A stretch of 64,000 bases of DNA from DTEX01 sp964431725 (GTDB lineage: Archaea; Thermoproteota; Bathyarchaeia; Bathyarchaeales; DTEX01): contig CAYSKG010000001.1 of NCBI GenBank assembly GCA_964431725.1, positions 38,585 to 102,584 of the forward strand. The letters are read 5' to 3'. The position numbers and the translations under genes are program-made. Positions 35,172-44,077 of the stretch are shown piece after piece; position 1 is the first letter of the stretch; every line of letters starts with the position of its first letter. A model generated the notes under the pieces. That model did not search any database and was not told where the DNA came from. It worked only from the letters and a program-made list of their open reading frames with translations.

Positions 35172-35471
35172 ATGCCCCAATTGAATAAAGAATTAATTGA
35201 AATAATAAATGTGTCCATGCCTTTTCCAGCCGAGGTTATTGCAGCCTACTCGCGTCTAGGAATGGTTTTCACAAGCGGTGATCTTGCAAGAGAAGCCAGC
35301 ATTCCTCGGTCAACTGCAAAATATTATGTGAGAAAAATGCTTAAGATGCATATGATCTCTAAAGTGCCCTATAAAAAGAAGTATCAAAAGTATGCTAACG
35401 CAAAGAATTTTTCAGACTGGCTTATGGATCTGATAAGATTGGCCATAAGACCGCTTGAGGAAAAGAAATAA
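35172..35471 (+). CDS. helix-turn-helix protein
   Basis: A 99-residue protein starting at ATG 35172 behind AAGAGGTT. The segment MVFTSGDLAREASIPRSTAKYYVRKMLKMHMISKVPYKKKYQKYA is a clear winged-helix with the recognition helix at RSTAKYYVRKML. The final helix SDWLMDLIRLAIRPLEEKK could serve in dimerisation. Small regulators like this are common in archaea; the target is unknown. It is 33 bases upstream of hjc on the same strand and probably cotranscribed with it. Confidence 0.75.
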   Translation: MPQLNKELIEIINVSMPFPAEVIAAYSRLGMVFTSGDLAREASIPRSTAKYYVRKMLKMHMISKVPYKKKYQKYANAKNFSDWLMDLIRLAIRPLEEKK

Positions 35472-35504
35472 TTACTCAAAAAAGAATCTGAAAGGTGCTG
35501 ATGG

Positions 35505-35963
35505 TTGTCGCTAAGAGAGTTGGCTGCGAAAAGTAAACGGAGAGGCACAGGCAGACATGGTAGAATTCTAACAATAAAAGAGATTAGACGTATAAGAAAA
35601 CGCGGTTATCAAGCTGAGAGAGATCTTGTAAGAAAACTTCGTGAGGCAGGTTTTAAGTCCGTTAGGATCCCGGTGTCTGCTCCCAGTAAGGAGCCTTTGC
35701 CAGATGTTTTTGCGACGAAAGGAAACTATATAATAGCTTTTGAGGTTAAGGCTCCAAAGGCTAAAAAAGCTTACTTCCCAAGAGATCAGATTAAAAAGTT
35801 ATTTGACTTCTTAGAGATGTTCGAAGCTTACTCTGTTAAACTTGCAGTAATAGGCGCAAAATTTCCTTATAAATGGGTTTTTAAGAAAATAGATAAGGTT
35901 GATGATTATTCGATTCACAGAGATGAAAAAAGTAATATAAATTTCGAAGCAATAAACTGCTAA
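35505..35963 (+). CDS. hjc: Holliday junction resolvase Hjc
   Basis: Archaeal structure-specific nuclease that resolves four-way DNA junctions as a dimer. The core reads KRGYQAERDLVRKLREAGFKSVRIPVSAP, then PLPDVFATKGNYIIAFEVKAPKAKKAYF and RDQIKKLFDFLEMF, giving the catalytic Glu, Asp and ExK of the PD-(D/E)XK fold. It has about 30 extra basic residues at the N-terminus (LAAKSKRRGTGRHGRIL). TTG 35505 is preceded by AAAGGTG; no ATG is available in frame before the fold. 152 residues. Confidence 0.93.
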   Translation: MSLRELAAKSKRRGTGRHGRILTIKEIRRIRKRGYQAERDLVRKLREAGFKSVRIPVSAPSKEPLPDVFATKGNYIIAFEVKAPKAKKAYFPRDQIKKLFDFLEMFEAYSVKLAVIGAKFPYKWVFKKIDKVDDYSIHRDEKSNINFEAINC

Positions 35964-36246
35964 AGAAATGTTGCTCGCAATCCTATAGACACTTTTTTAG
36001 TCCGAAAGTTAGATATATCATATTTCATGAAGCCCCTAGAATTTTTTCAGAAAAGACCTTCTTCTTTTCCGTTAATGGCCGGAACTTGATAAAGGAAAGA
36101 CTAAAAATATGCACGAATCCAACGTTTCCTTTTTCATAAATTCTCTTATTTTTTAGAGAAAGACAGAAAAATAATCCATTTATAGAATCCTTCATAAAAT
36201 TTATTAACCTCTAATTAATCTCCTATGATATGGTGAAAGGTACTAA

Positions 36247-37086
36247 TTGTCGTTTGAAATACAGGACTTAGTAGATGTTTTAAGAGTATTCATCCTAATC
36301 GAGCTTGATAAAGATCCATTGTCGAAAAAAAATTTGAAGCGTAGAATAGATAATCTTTGTAAGGGTCGCTTCTTTATCGAAGCAAAAGATCTAGATGAGA
36401 CGTTAAAGAGCATGAGTGATGAAGGTCTAATAATTGAGAGCGATGGATATGTCCAATTAACTGAGAAGGGGCTTCAAATAAGTGATGAATGGCGGAATCT
36501 TCTTCTAAAGGATGAGCCCATCTTAGAAGTTGTTGCCGGAATAGCCGATGGATCAGTGAGTGGTCTTGTGATAATTCTTTCATCTCTTATAGCTGGATTA
36601 ACAACTAGTATAACACTTGTTGCAGCTCTCTTGAGTCTAGCTACGGTAGCTATAACAAACTTTTCAAGCTTCTTATTGGGTGGAATGACTGAAGACATAG
36701 CTGATGTAATCACTCTGCAGAATTTGATAACTTATAGCTTAAGCGATATACCTGATGCTAGAGAGAAAGAAAAATCACTCTTTCTAGCTAGAGAAATGCT
36801 TAATTTACTACGGAAAAAAAGAGGTAAAATGAGCATTTTATCTGCTTCAACATGTGGAATAACCACATTTATTTCAGGTATCACCCCTATAGCCACGTAT
36901 CTCATGTTACCCTACCCCTTTAACATACTTGTTTCCATGTCTATAGTTGGAATAATAACGGGTATTTTCCTAGTACATTACCGTTCCACTAAGGCAAAAA
37001 TACCTTGGAAAATAACACTCCTCCAAACAGTTGTTATTATGACGGTGGCTATTATAGCTTCATTAATTTTGAGCGCAAGCATATAA
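36247..37086 (+). CDS. membrane protein with N-terminal winged helix and VIT1/CCC1-like domain
   Basis: 279 residues from TTG 36247, preceded by GGTGAAAGGTA. The first ~90 residues form a soluble winged-helix-like unit (LRVFILIELDKDPLSKKNLKRRI, LDETLKSMSDEGLIIESDGYVQLTEKG). The rest holds about five hydrophobic segments starting EVVAGIADGSVSGLVIILSSLIAG, which resembles the 'G..DG.vs...' beginning of the VIT1/CCC1 iron and manganese transporters, with SSFLLGGMTEDIADV on the loop. Membership of that family is suggestive rather than certain. A cytoplasmic sensor domain fused to a membrane transporter could couple metal level to transport. The 282 bases upstream show no gene. Confidence 0.6.
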   Translation: MSFEIQDLVDVLRVFILIELDKDPLSKKNLKRRIDNLCKGRFFIEAKDLDETLKSMSDEGLIIESDGYVQLTEKGLQISDEWRNLLLKDEPILEVVAGIADGSVSGLVIILSSLIAGLTTSITLVAALLSLATVAITNFSSFLLGGMTEDIADVITLQNLITYSLSDIPDAREKEKSLFLAREMLNLLRKKRGKMSILSASTCGITTFISGITPIATYLMLPYPFNILVSMSIVGIITGIFLVHYRSTKAKIPWKITLLQTVVIMTVAIIASLILSASI

Positions 37087-37210
37087 AATGGCTTGTCTAA
37101 TAATGTAAAAATTTAAAATCATTTTTATCTCTATTTTCTATCTTAATGACAACAATCTAAATTTGCTTCCCTAGCATAGAGCATTTAATCTCTTGAAGGA
37201 AGTTGTTGCG

Positions 37211-38329
37211 TTGAAAGCTAAAAAGATTGGTTTAATCGTTAATCCTATAGCTGGTATGGGCGGTTCAGTTGGATTAAAAGGGACTGATGGAGAAAAAATA
37301 TTGAGTAAGGCACTAAAGCTCGGAGCTAAACCAGTCGCGCCTTATAGAGCTGAAATCTTCCTCTCACATCTCAAATCCCTAAACGAGAAAATTGATCTTC
37401 TAGTTGGAGCTGGATTAATGGGCGAATATGAAGCAAAAAAAGCTGGATTTAAAAATATGCTGTCAATCGGACAAAGAAAAAAGAAGACAACAGCTGAAGA
37501 CACTAAATTAATCGCCAGAGCTATAATGAAAAATAAAGTGGACTTAATTGTTTTTTGCGGTGGAGATGGTACGGCAAGAGATCTTATGGATATTATTGGA
37601 ATGAACTTGCCAGTTTTAGGAATTCCTAGTGGTGTTAAAATGCATAGTGCGGTTTTCGCCATTAATCCCAAAGCTGCAGCAAATATAGTTATGCGTTTCA
37701 TTGAGGAAGGATTGCCTCTAAAAGAAGCGGAAGTTATGGATGTTGATGAAGAATCATTTAGAAGTGGACGTTTATCCGCTAAGCTATATGGTTATATGTT
37801 AGTGCCATACGAACCAGAATTAATTCAGGGAATCAAGGAAGCTAGCATTTTAACTGATAGTGAATTACGTAATCAAGCGGCAATAGCAGTTTATTTTATT
37901 GACAGAATCATGGAGCCGGATACAATATATGTTCTTGGTCCAGGGACGACAACGCGTGCAATAACGGCATTGTTGAATGAGAAGAAGACTCTCTTAGGTG
38001 TTGATCTTCTTCTTAATGGTAAAATAATCAAGCATGATGTGAATGAGGAGGAAATATTGAGGAGCATTCATAATAGGAAGGCTAAGATAGTTGTTACGCC
38101 AATAGGAGGACAAGGCTTTATCTTCGGCAGAGGGAATCAACAGATAAGCCCAAAAGTTATCAAAGAGGTTGGTGTCGAGAATATATTGATTATAGCCACA
38201 AAACATAAACTTAAAGGTTTAAGAAAACTCAGAGTTGATACAGGAGATTTGGAGATCGATCAAAAACTGAAGGGTTACAGAAGGGTAATAGTTGATTATG
38301 GCGAAGAACAAGTAATTCTTGTAGAATAG
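37211..38329 (+). CDS. ATP-NAD kinase-like protein (COG3199)
   Basis: A 372-residue protein of the NAD kinase/diacylglycerol kinase fold. AKKIGLIVNPIAGMGGSVGLKGTDG opens the nucleotide site, DLIVFCGGDGTARDLMDIIG is the GGDGT phosphate-binding motif, and VLGIPSGVKMHSAVFAINP follows it. COG3199 proteins are predicted ATP-NAD kinases; none of the sequence tells the true substrate, and NADP synthesis is the best guess. TTG 37211 is preceded by GAAGGAAG; TTG 37193 would include that site in the protein. It stands alone on the plus strand. Confidence 0.85.
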   Translation: MKAKKIGLIVNPIAGMGGSVGLKGTDGEKILSKALKLGAKPVAPYRAEIFLSHLKSLNEKIDLLVGAGLMGEYEAKKAGFKNMLSIGQRKKKTTAEDTKLIARAIMKNKVDLIVFCGGDGTARDLMDIIGMNLPVLGIPSGVKMHSAVFAINPKAAANIVMRFIEEGLPLKEAEVMDVDEESFRSGRLSAKLYGYMLVPYEPELIQGIKEASILTDSELRNQAAIAVYFIDRIMEPDTIYVLGPGTTTRAITALLNEKKTLLGVDLLLNGKIIKHDVNEEEILRSIHNRKAKIVVTPIGGQGFIFGRGNQQISPKVIKEVGVENILIIATKHKLKGLRKLRVDTGDLEIDQKLKGYRRVIVDYGEEQVILVE

Positions 38330-38343
38330 TTTTCTTATAAGAA

Positions 38344-38450
38344 CCAAAAATTAAACCATCTTTCAACAGAACTAAAAAGCATTTTTTCTTTTTTAAAATG
38401 GACATTTTTAATAACCCAAAATTAAACCTTCCTATTTTCTAACTAAAAAG
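38344..38450. repeat. imperfect direct repeat, two units
   Basis: CCAAAAATTAAACCATC (38344-38360) with AACTAAAAAG (38370-38379) recurs as CCCAAAATTAAACCTTC (38415-38431) with AACTAAAAAG (38441-38450). Spacing within each unit is the same, about 26 bases, and the period is 71 bases. AT-rich 3' flank of the COG3199 gene; no function evident. Confidence 0.4.
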
Positions 38451-38574
38451 AATTCCTTACATATTCTTCTAAAAAATCAACTACGAGTCTATTTTACTAG
38501 AGTCAACTTTTATTTTTTCATCAGACAAAATTTAAGTCCAAAAATATTTGAAAATTTTTCTTGATTGGTTTTGT

Positions 38575-39654
38575 TTAGGAGATGGTTGGTATCANNNNNN
38601 NNNNACGCTTCTTAATAAATTTTCCACGTATATTTATAGAGAATCCGCATTTTGGGCATTTTTTATTTTCCGCAATATTGTAACGTATAATCCTGTACCC
38701 ATATCGTTTTATAAGGGGTTCGTGACAGTTAGGACAATAAGTATGCTCATACTTGTGACCAGGAACATTACCCACATAAGGATATAAAACCCCCATTCTT
38801 CTAGCCATCTCATATGCATTTTCAAGAATCTTTATGCTTGTTGGCGGATTATCAAATTTGTATGCTGGATAATATCTTGTAAAATGGAGCGGCGTCTCTG
38901 GACCAGCTTCTCTAAGCGCCATCTCAATCACATATCTAATACATTCTTCATCATCATTTACGTCAGTAATAATTAAGTTTACTAATTCTATATGAAAGCC
39001 TAGTTTTTTCGCTTCTCTAATATTTCTCCAAATTTTTTCGATCTCGATTCCACCGCATAATTTTTCGTAAACTTCAGAATCACCCTTAACATCTATTTTT
39101 AAACCATCCATTCCAGCTCTATGTAGAGCTTTCAGAGCCTCAAGAGTCATATAGCCATTAGATACGTAACATGCATACAAGCCTAATCTGCTTCCAATTC
39201 TAAAAAGATCAATATTCCAATCCGTTAATAATGTTGGTTCTTGAAAGCTGGAACATAATCCGTCGTCACCGCCTTGAAGGGCTAGTTTAACTATTGTTTC
39301 AGGAGGATAATAGTTAATGTGGCCAATATTAGGTGTGTTCTTTGATAGACTCCAATTCTGACACCATGGACAATCAAAATTGCAAGACCACGTTGAAAAA
39401 GTGAGCGCTGTTGAACCAGGCCAGTAATGAAAGAAGGGCTTAATCTCTATTGGTCTACTCTCTATAGCGCTGAGGTTGCCGTACACTAATGTATAGAGCT
39501 TACCGTCCATGTTTACTCGAGTTTTACAGAAGCCAGAGCCCCCGGGCGATATAATGCACCTACGCTCACATAAAGTACATTTAACCTTATCTCTTGCAAT
39601 TTTCTCATAAAAAATAGACTCGCGGATATTTGGTGAGTTAGTTAATTTTTTCAC
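38575..39654 (-). CDS. radical SAM protein, AmmeMemoRadiSam type, 3' end in an assembly gap
   Basis: Its N-terminal block is DKVKCTLCERRCIISPGGSGFCKTRVN, followed by WSCNFDCPWCQNWSLSK (CxxxCxxC, radical SAM cluster) and SFQEPTLLTDW. GMDGLKIDVKGDSEVYEKLCGG and HFTRYYPAYKF come next, then a C-terminal CPNC...CPKCGF zinc site. These match the radical SAM partner of AMMECR1 and Memo proteins. It is a paralogue of 11922-13034 but lacks that protein's N-terminal ribbon. A run of ten N (38595-38604) falls in the last residues, so the exact C-terminus is unknown; nearly all of the protein (~350 residues) is present. The start is ATG 39654. Confidence 0.85.
   Translation of the reverse strand: MKKLTNSPNIRESIFYEKIARDKVKCTLCERRCIISPGGSGFCKTRVNMDGKLYTLVYGNLSAIESRPIEIKPFFHYWPGSTALTFSTWSCNFDCPWCQNWSLSKNTPNIGHINYYPPETIVKLALQGGDDGLCSSFQEPTLLTDWNIDLFRIGSRLGLYACYVSNGYMTLEALKALHRAGMDGLKIDVKGDSEVYEKLCGGIEIEKIWRNIREAKKLGFHIELVNLIITDVNDDEECIRYVIEMALREAGPETPLHFTRYYPAYKFDNPPTSIKILENAYEMARRMGVLYPYVGNVPGHKYEHTYCPNCHEPLIKRYGYRIIRYNIAENKKCPKCGFSINIRGKFIKKRXXXXIPTIS
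38595..38604. other. assembly gap of ten N
   Basis: Ten undetermined bases in the final codons of the minus-strand radical SAM gene. The flanks show no repeat. Confidence 0.99.
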
Positions 39655-39734
39655 GTGAAGACTCCCAAAAAATAAATTCTAATAGAACAAGCATAATAAT
39701 TTTTCATTGCGATTATATTTTCGTAGAGACGGAG

Positions 39735-41126
39735 ATGTTGAAGCGAATGAGAATTATGAATAAAGAGAAGATCCTAAGTAATGCTTTATCAGACATTAAT
39801 CGAAAAGCAAGAAGCATCGCGTTAGATGCTATTGAAAAAGCAATTGAATCAGTTAATCCAAAAAATTTAATCCGCTCAAAAGTTTTGCTAGCCGGCGAAA
39901 AGTTAACGGTTAACAATAAAACATTCGATTTAAAATCGTTTAAAAGAATATTTGTGGTTGGCGGTGGCAAAGCAAGCGGATACATGGCGGAGGCAATAGA
40001 AGAAATTTTCAATAGGCGAATAGATGATGGAATAGTAATTGTTCCATATAAAACTGCCAGAAAATTTAAAACTAAAATTATAAGACTTCATGAAGCAAGT
40101 CATCCAATACCTGATCAAAGTAGCGTTGATGGAGCTAGAAAAATTATGGAATTAGTTGCAGAAGCCAAAGAATCCGATCTAATAATATGCCTGATCTCAG
40201 GAGGCGGGTCAAGTTTAATGACTTATCCACGAGACGAAATATCTTTAGAAGACAAAAAAAGACTCACAGAAATCCTATTAAAATCAGGAGCGACAATTAA
40301 TGAAATAAATGCAGTTAGAAAACATCTATCAAAATTTAAGGGCGGGCAATTAGCGAGAAGCGCTTACCCGGCAACTCTTGTTAGTTTATTGCTTTCAGAT
40401 GTCGTAGGTGATCCTCTAGATGTCATAGCATCTGGACCAACAGTCCCAGATTCAACAACATTTGAAGATGCAATAAATGTTCTAAAGAAATATAATGTGT
40501 GGGATAAAACTCCAAGCTCTATTAGAAACCTTCTTTTGAAGGGAAAAAACAAATTAATTCCGGAAACTCCGAAAAAAGATGATCCCTGCTTTAACAAGGT
40601 TCATAATTTCGTGATAGGAAATAATAGGATCGCATGTCTTTCGGTAGTAGATGAACTGAAAAAAAGAGGATTAAATGTTCTATTACTCACATCGCTTATG
40701 GAAGGTGAGGCTCGGAATATAGGTCTGTTCATAAGCTCCATAGCGAAAGAAATCGTGGAATCCAACAATCCGATTTCACGTCCAGCAAGCATCATTATAG
40801 GAGGGGAAAGCACAGTTACCGTAATTGGTAAAGGCATTGGAGGTAGAAATCAAGAGATAGCTCTGGCTTCGGCATTAGGTATATCCGGATTGAAAGGTGT
40901 GGTAGTTGCTTCGGTGAGTACAGATGGTGTTGATGGGCCGACAGATGCTGCCGGAGCAATTGTTGATGGAGATACTATCTATCGTTCAAACATGAAGGGG
41001 CTTAATGCTGAAGAATATCTCCGTAATAACGATTCTTATTCTTTCTTTACGAAAATTGGGGATCTTATCTTTACTGGACCGACAGGAACAAATGTAAATG
41101 ATATGACGGTTCTAATAGTGTTATAA
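39735..41126 (+). CDS. glycerate 2-kinase (MOFRL family)
   Basis: Phosphorylates D-glycerate at C2, an entry to the lower glycolytic pathway that is common in archaea with modified Entner-Doudoroff routes. 463 residues. FVVGGGKASGYMAEAIEE, HEASHPIPDQSSVDGARKI and CLISGGGSSLMTYPRDEISLEDKK form the kinase core. LVSLLLSDVVGDPLDVIASGPTVPD is followed by the C-terminal MOFRL region with IIGGESTVTVIGKGIGGRNQEIALA and STDGVDGPTDAAGAIVDG, ending GPTGTNVNDM. TTG 39735 follows GGAGATG. It stands alone between the radical SAM gene and convergent membrane genes. Confidence 0.94.
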   Translation: MLKRMRIMNKEKILSNALSDINRKARSIALDAIEKAIESVNPKNLIRSKVLLAGEKLTVNNKTFDLKSFKRIFVVGGGKASGYMAEAIEEIFNRRIDDGIVIVPYKTARKFKTKIIRLHEASHPIPDQSSVDGARKIMELVAEAKESDLIICLISGGGSSLMTYPRDEISLEDKKRLTEILLKSGATINEINAVRKHLSKFKGGQLARSAYPATLVSLLLSDVVGDPLDVIASGPTVPDSTTFEDAINVLKKYNVWDKTPSSIRNLLLKGKNKLIPETPKKDDPCFNKVHNFVIGNNRIACLSVVDELKKRGLNVLLLTSLMEGEARNIGLFISSIAKEIVESNNPISRPASIIIGGESTVTVIGKGIGGRNQEIALASALGISGLKGVVVASVSTDGVDGPTDAAGAIVDGDTIYRSNMKGLNAEEYLRNNDSYSFFTKIGDLIFTGPTGTNVNDMTVLIVL

Positions 41127-41127
41127 T

Positions 41128-41625
41128 TTATTCTTTAAGTATAAGACTTATCTTCTCCTCTGCAACTTCCTCTACTTGCCAATTAATTGCGTAGCCCCCT
41201 AAATATGATCCGCCAAGCGAGATAATAATCGGTATCACAATTATTTTCATCAAATCTAATGGAGATGCCAAAAATATTGAAATCAGGTAACCTGAAAAAT
41301 ACTGCAGAAGGAGCACAAATAAGAAACCGATGATACATGGAAACATCAAGATTAATTTAAGTTTTTCCTTTATCTTATATCCAGCATATAATCCTCCGAA
41401 AAATCCGCTTGGCAAATAAATAGATCCTAACCTAATTATATAGTATGCATTTTGCGCTTCTTCATACGCAAATACTCCATAAATGGCCATTGTTCTAAAT
41501 ATCCAGTCTGTAATTGACTGCGTTAACATCTCGAGAAAAAGTATACTAACAAAATATGTCAGTCCTCCTATCAATATATGAATTATTTTCCAGTAATCTA
41601 TCCTACTCCGATCCATATTAATCAC
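41128..41625 (-). CDS. unknown four-segment membrane protein
   Basis: 165 residues with about four hydrophobic segments: IIHILIGGLTYFVSILFLEML, the region YYIIRLGSIYLPSGFFGGLYAG, LILMFPCIIGFLFVLLLQYF and IIVIPIIISLGGSYLGGYAI. A short polar tail follows (EVAEEKISLILKE). I do not recognise a family. Its start overlaps the upstream 41618-42316 gene by eight bases, so the two products are probably made together. It is convergent with the glycerate kinase, the stops almost touching. Confidence 0.65.
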   Translation of the reverse strand: MINMDRSRIDYWKIIHILIGGLTYFVSILFLEMLTQSITDWIFRTMAIYGVFAYEEAQNAYYIIRLGSIYLPSGFFGGLYAGYKIKEKLKLILMFPCIIGFLFVLLLQYFSGYLISIFLASPLDLMKIIVIPIIISLGGSYLGGYAINWQVEEVAEEKISLILKE

Positions 41626-42316
41626 TTACTTTAAAAATTTTCATTGAGTCTAATATAATCTCAAATTTATCTTGGTTTCTCTCCCATGATTGTTCCTCAC
41701 CATAAAATATTATTTCAAATAATCTCTGATCTATCATCATAGAGATGAAAAGCCCTGTTGTGTTGTAATAGACATTGTTTCTTTCATAAGCTTTCTTGAT
41801 ATTTATAAGTAAGTAATGTGTCTCATATCCGCGCTCTCTCGACCAGTTTCCGATAAAATATACTGACTCTGGTTTCTCTTTAACAAAATATAAAGTGGCA
41901 TTTTCACTATGAGTTAACGACCAATTATACAACAATTGTGCTTCAAAATTGGGTATTGCTGATATATCTGTAAGATTATTTTCCTTCATAAAATCTCGGG
42001 TTGCTTCTTTACTATAGAATCTCAAATGCATCATTGTTTCAAAATCCTCGCTGAATAAATTAATTATGTAAATTGTATTGTTTTCTTCTCCGCTACTTCC
42101 TCTGCTCATGTACCATCCTCTTGGAAAAATCAATTCGCATACATCTGTTTTTATATGTAACCAGTTCCCATCTTCCACTAAATTATTTACTAGAGTTGAA
42201 TATATTACTGAAGAACCAACAGATATAAAGATTAAAACCGACAATACAAAGATTGCTAGCGGTAGACGCATACCAAAAAGTTTAGCTATCATTGTTTCAT
42301 TCAACACCTCTCTCAA
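41618..42316 (-). CDS. unknown protein with one N-terminal membrane anchor and an external domain
   Basis: 232 residues. A single hydrophobic helix (PLAIFVLSVLIFISVGSSVIYS, residues ~18-39) is followed by a large polar domain with many N-x-S/T sites, which suggests it faces outside. The domain shows CELIFPRGWYMSRGSS early and DQRLFEIIFYGEEQSWERNQDKFEIILDSMKIFKVSD at the end. The pattern of an early strand with Pro, and a final helix followed by SMKIF, resembles PsbP-like/DUF1795 lipoproteins, and the tandem domains of 28859-29839. No function can be assigned. It overlaps the four-segment membrane gene downstream. Confidence 0.65.
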   Translation of the reverse strand: MREVLNETMIAKLFGMRLPLAIFVLSVLIFISVGSSVIYSTLVNNLVEDGNWLHIKTDVCELIFPRGWYMSRGSSGEENNTIYIINLFSEDFETMMHLRFYSKEATRDFMKENNLTDISAIPNFEAQLLYNWSLTHSENATLYFVKEKPESVYFIGNWSRERGYETHYLLINIKKAYERNNVYYNTTGLFISMMIDQRLFEIIFYGEEQSWERNQDKFEIILDSMKIFKVSD

Positions 42317-42429
42317 TGTTTATGGTTTGATGATCTAGCCTGATAATATTCAATTTAAAGTGATTAACATATTAAAGAGTTTTGGGTGAAATGTTAGTTT
42401 TTATGTTGCTTAAGTTTAATAAAGACAAA

Positions 42430-42449
42430 TGTTGATGCTTTTGTATCCA
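42430..42449 (+). repeat. dispersed 20-bp repeat, copy B
   Basis: TGTTGATGCTTTTGTATCCA, identical over 20 bases to 48886-48905 and one mismatch from copy A. It lies between the anchored membrane gene and the small zinc ORF. Confidence 0.6.
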
Positions 42450-42468
42450 TCGGTATAGTGGTTTATTG

Positions 42469-42561
42469 TTAAAATTTGTTTAAATGTTTTGCGCATGTCT
42501 TACATAATCCATGATGAAAATGGCAACTATTACAAATCTTTCGGCGACATCTTCTGCACAT
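42469..42561 (-). CDS. possible small Cys-rich zinc-finger protein
   Basis: Thirty residues from ATG 42561 to TAA at 42469-42471: MCRRCRRKICNSCHFHHGLCKTCAKHLNKF. The three CxxC pairs and nearby His would bind one or two zinc ions. The same frame is open back to the thiDN stop (TGA 42601-42603) and adds two more Cys upstream (CYSKNC), so it may instead be a tail read past that stop, or the remains of a longer gene. No convincing ribosome-binding site precedes the ATG. Confidence 0.35.
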   Translation of the reverse strand: MCRRCRRKICNSCHFHHGLCKTCAKHLNKF

Positions 42562-42600
42562 ATTAGTTGCATCTTTCTTTTTGCAATTTTTAGAATAACA

Positions 42601-43989
42601 TCATTTACTTATACTTCTCTTTAATTTGATTGCTATCTCAGCAACTTTTTCCGCTAATTTAATAGGGTTCTCCCCAAAGAGAACTATCATAGGTTCTTTT
42701 CCTACGCATCCCTTGTGATAAATTACATCTGGAACTCTGTTTATCCTATCAATTGCTTGTTTGACTCCCCAAGGTATAGTCTTTCCTTCAACACTTTTGA
42801 TTTCTTCTGGTTCTACACTTCTATCATAAAATGATATTTTAAAATCCATTTCTTTCAGTAAATCAAGAATCTCCTTCGAAAACCTTATGTTAATAGCAGC
42901 TTTCTTCTTTTCATCATACTTTAATACTTCAAGTAAGTATCTAGCAAGATGACTCGAAGCTCCAAATTTTGGGCATGAAGAAGATTTGACTTCATCAAAG
43001 ACTCTGACTAATCTACCGGGAATAGCAGCTATATCATTAGTATTTTCGGCATAAGGTAATGCCATAGCAATGTTCATTCCAACTTCAGGAATTAGCTCAG
43101 CGATGAAAGGTGAAGATTCAACAATCTTTTGAGCTTTCTCCACACTCTTAAGAACATTATATCTAGAGGCTTCTCGATATAAGATAGCCATGGGATTAAC
43201 AGGTCCAGTGCCCTTACCAATGTTTAAACCGAACTTTATTGCCTGTGTAATGAAATCTTTTGCATGTTTAACGGCCAAGGACACGTTTTCTCCTCTAGCT
43301 AAGAAAGCTGTTATAGCTGCTGAAAGGCTACAACCTGTTCCATGCGTCGTTTTTACCTTTAGTCTACGGGATCTAAAAATTTCATATTCATTATTGTAGT
43401 AGAGTACATCAACGGATTGTCCTTCAATATTTAAGTGTCCGCCTTTAACTAAAACCGCTTTAGGACCCATTGAGTATATTTCTTTGGCAGCTTTCTTCAT
43501 ATCTTCAATATTCATAATTTTTTTCCCAGTTAATCTTTCAGCTTCAAATCTATTTGGAGTTACAACAGTTGCTAGAGGAAATAAATACTTTTTTAGTGCT
43601 TCTTCAGCTTCATGCTTAATTAATGGAGCCCCTGACTTAGCGGTCATTACTGGATCAATAACCAATGGAAATTTATACTGTGAGATTTCATTGGCAACTT
43701 TTTTTATGATCTCTTCAGTGTAAAGCATGCCTGTTTTTCCAGCGTTTATCCCTAAATCTTTAGCTACTTGCTTAATCTGTTCTCCAATGATTTCAGGTTC
43801 AAGACATTCAATGGCTGTTATGGAGTAGGTGTTTTGGGCTGTTATACATGTTATTGCCGTAGTGCCATAGACGCCTAAAGCTGAAAAAGTCTTTAAATCT
43901 GCTTGAATCCCAGCTCCTCCGCTTGAATCGCTTCCAGCTATGGTGATAGCTACTGGAATTTTACCTTCATTTTTCATAATTTCAAACAT
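42601..43989 (-). CDS. thiDN: bifunctional HMP-phosphate kinase / thiamine-phosphate synthase ThiDN
   Basis: 462 residues with two domains. The N-terminal ThiD part shows TIAGSDSSGGAGIQADLKTFSALGVYGTTAITCITAQNT, DPVMTAKSGAPLI, VTPNRFEAERLTGKKI and TTHGTGCSLSAAITAFLARG, phosphorylating hydroxymethylpyrimidine phosphate. From about residue 270 the ThiN domain (FIAELIPEVGMNIAMALPYAENTNDIAAIPGRLVR, KFGASSHLARYLLEVLKY, VIYHKGCVGKEPMIVLFGENP) replaces bacterial ThiE in joining pyrimidine and thiazole. The fusion is typical of archaea. ATG 43989; 88 bases after thiC on the same strand. Confidence 0.95.
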   Translation of the reverse strand: MFEIMKNEGKIPVAITIAGSDSSGGAGIQADLKTFSALGVYGTTAITCITAQNTYSITAIECLEPEIIGEQIKQVAKDLGINAGKTGMLYTEEIIKKVANEISQYKFPLVIDPVMTAKSGAPLIKHEAEEALKKYLFPLATVVTPNRFEAERLTGKKIMNIEDMKKAAKEIYSMGPKAVLVKGGHLNIEGQSVDVLYYNNEYEIFRSRRLKVKTTHGTGCSLSAAITAFLARGENVSLAVKHAKDFITQAIKFGLNIGKGTGPVNPMAILYREASRYNVLKSVEKAQKIVESSPFIAELIPEVGMNIAMALPYAENTNDIAAIPGRLVRVFDEVKSSSCPKFGASSHLARYLLEVLKYDEKKKAAINIRFSKEILDLLKEMDFKISFYDRSVEPEEIKSVEGKTIPWGVKQAIDRINRVPDVIYHKGCVGKEPMIVLFGENPIKLAEKVAEIAIKLKRSISK

Positions 43990-44077
43990 TATGCTTAAAC
44001 CTCAAACATAAAAAATTTAAATTTATGAGATATGTTTTTTCTTTATCGCAAGGAAGTTATACTCTAATCTTATTTTT

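Noticed and set aside
35505..35963. Hjc as part of a restriction or defence island with the broken nuclease
   Set aside because: Hjc is a core archaeal repair gene and no methylase, helicase or other defence gene is nearby.
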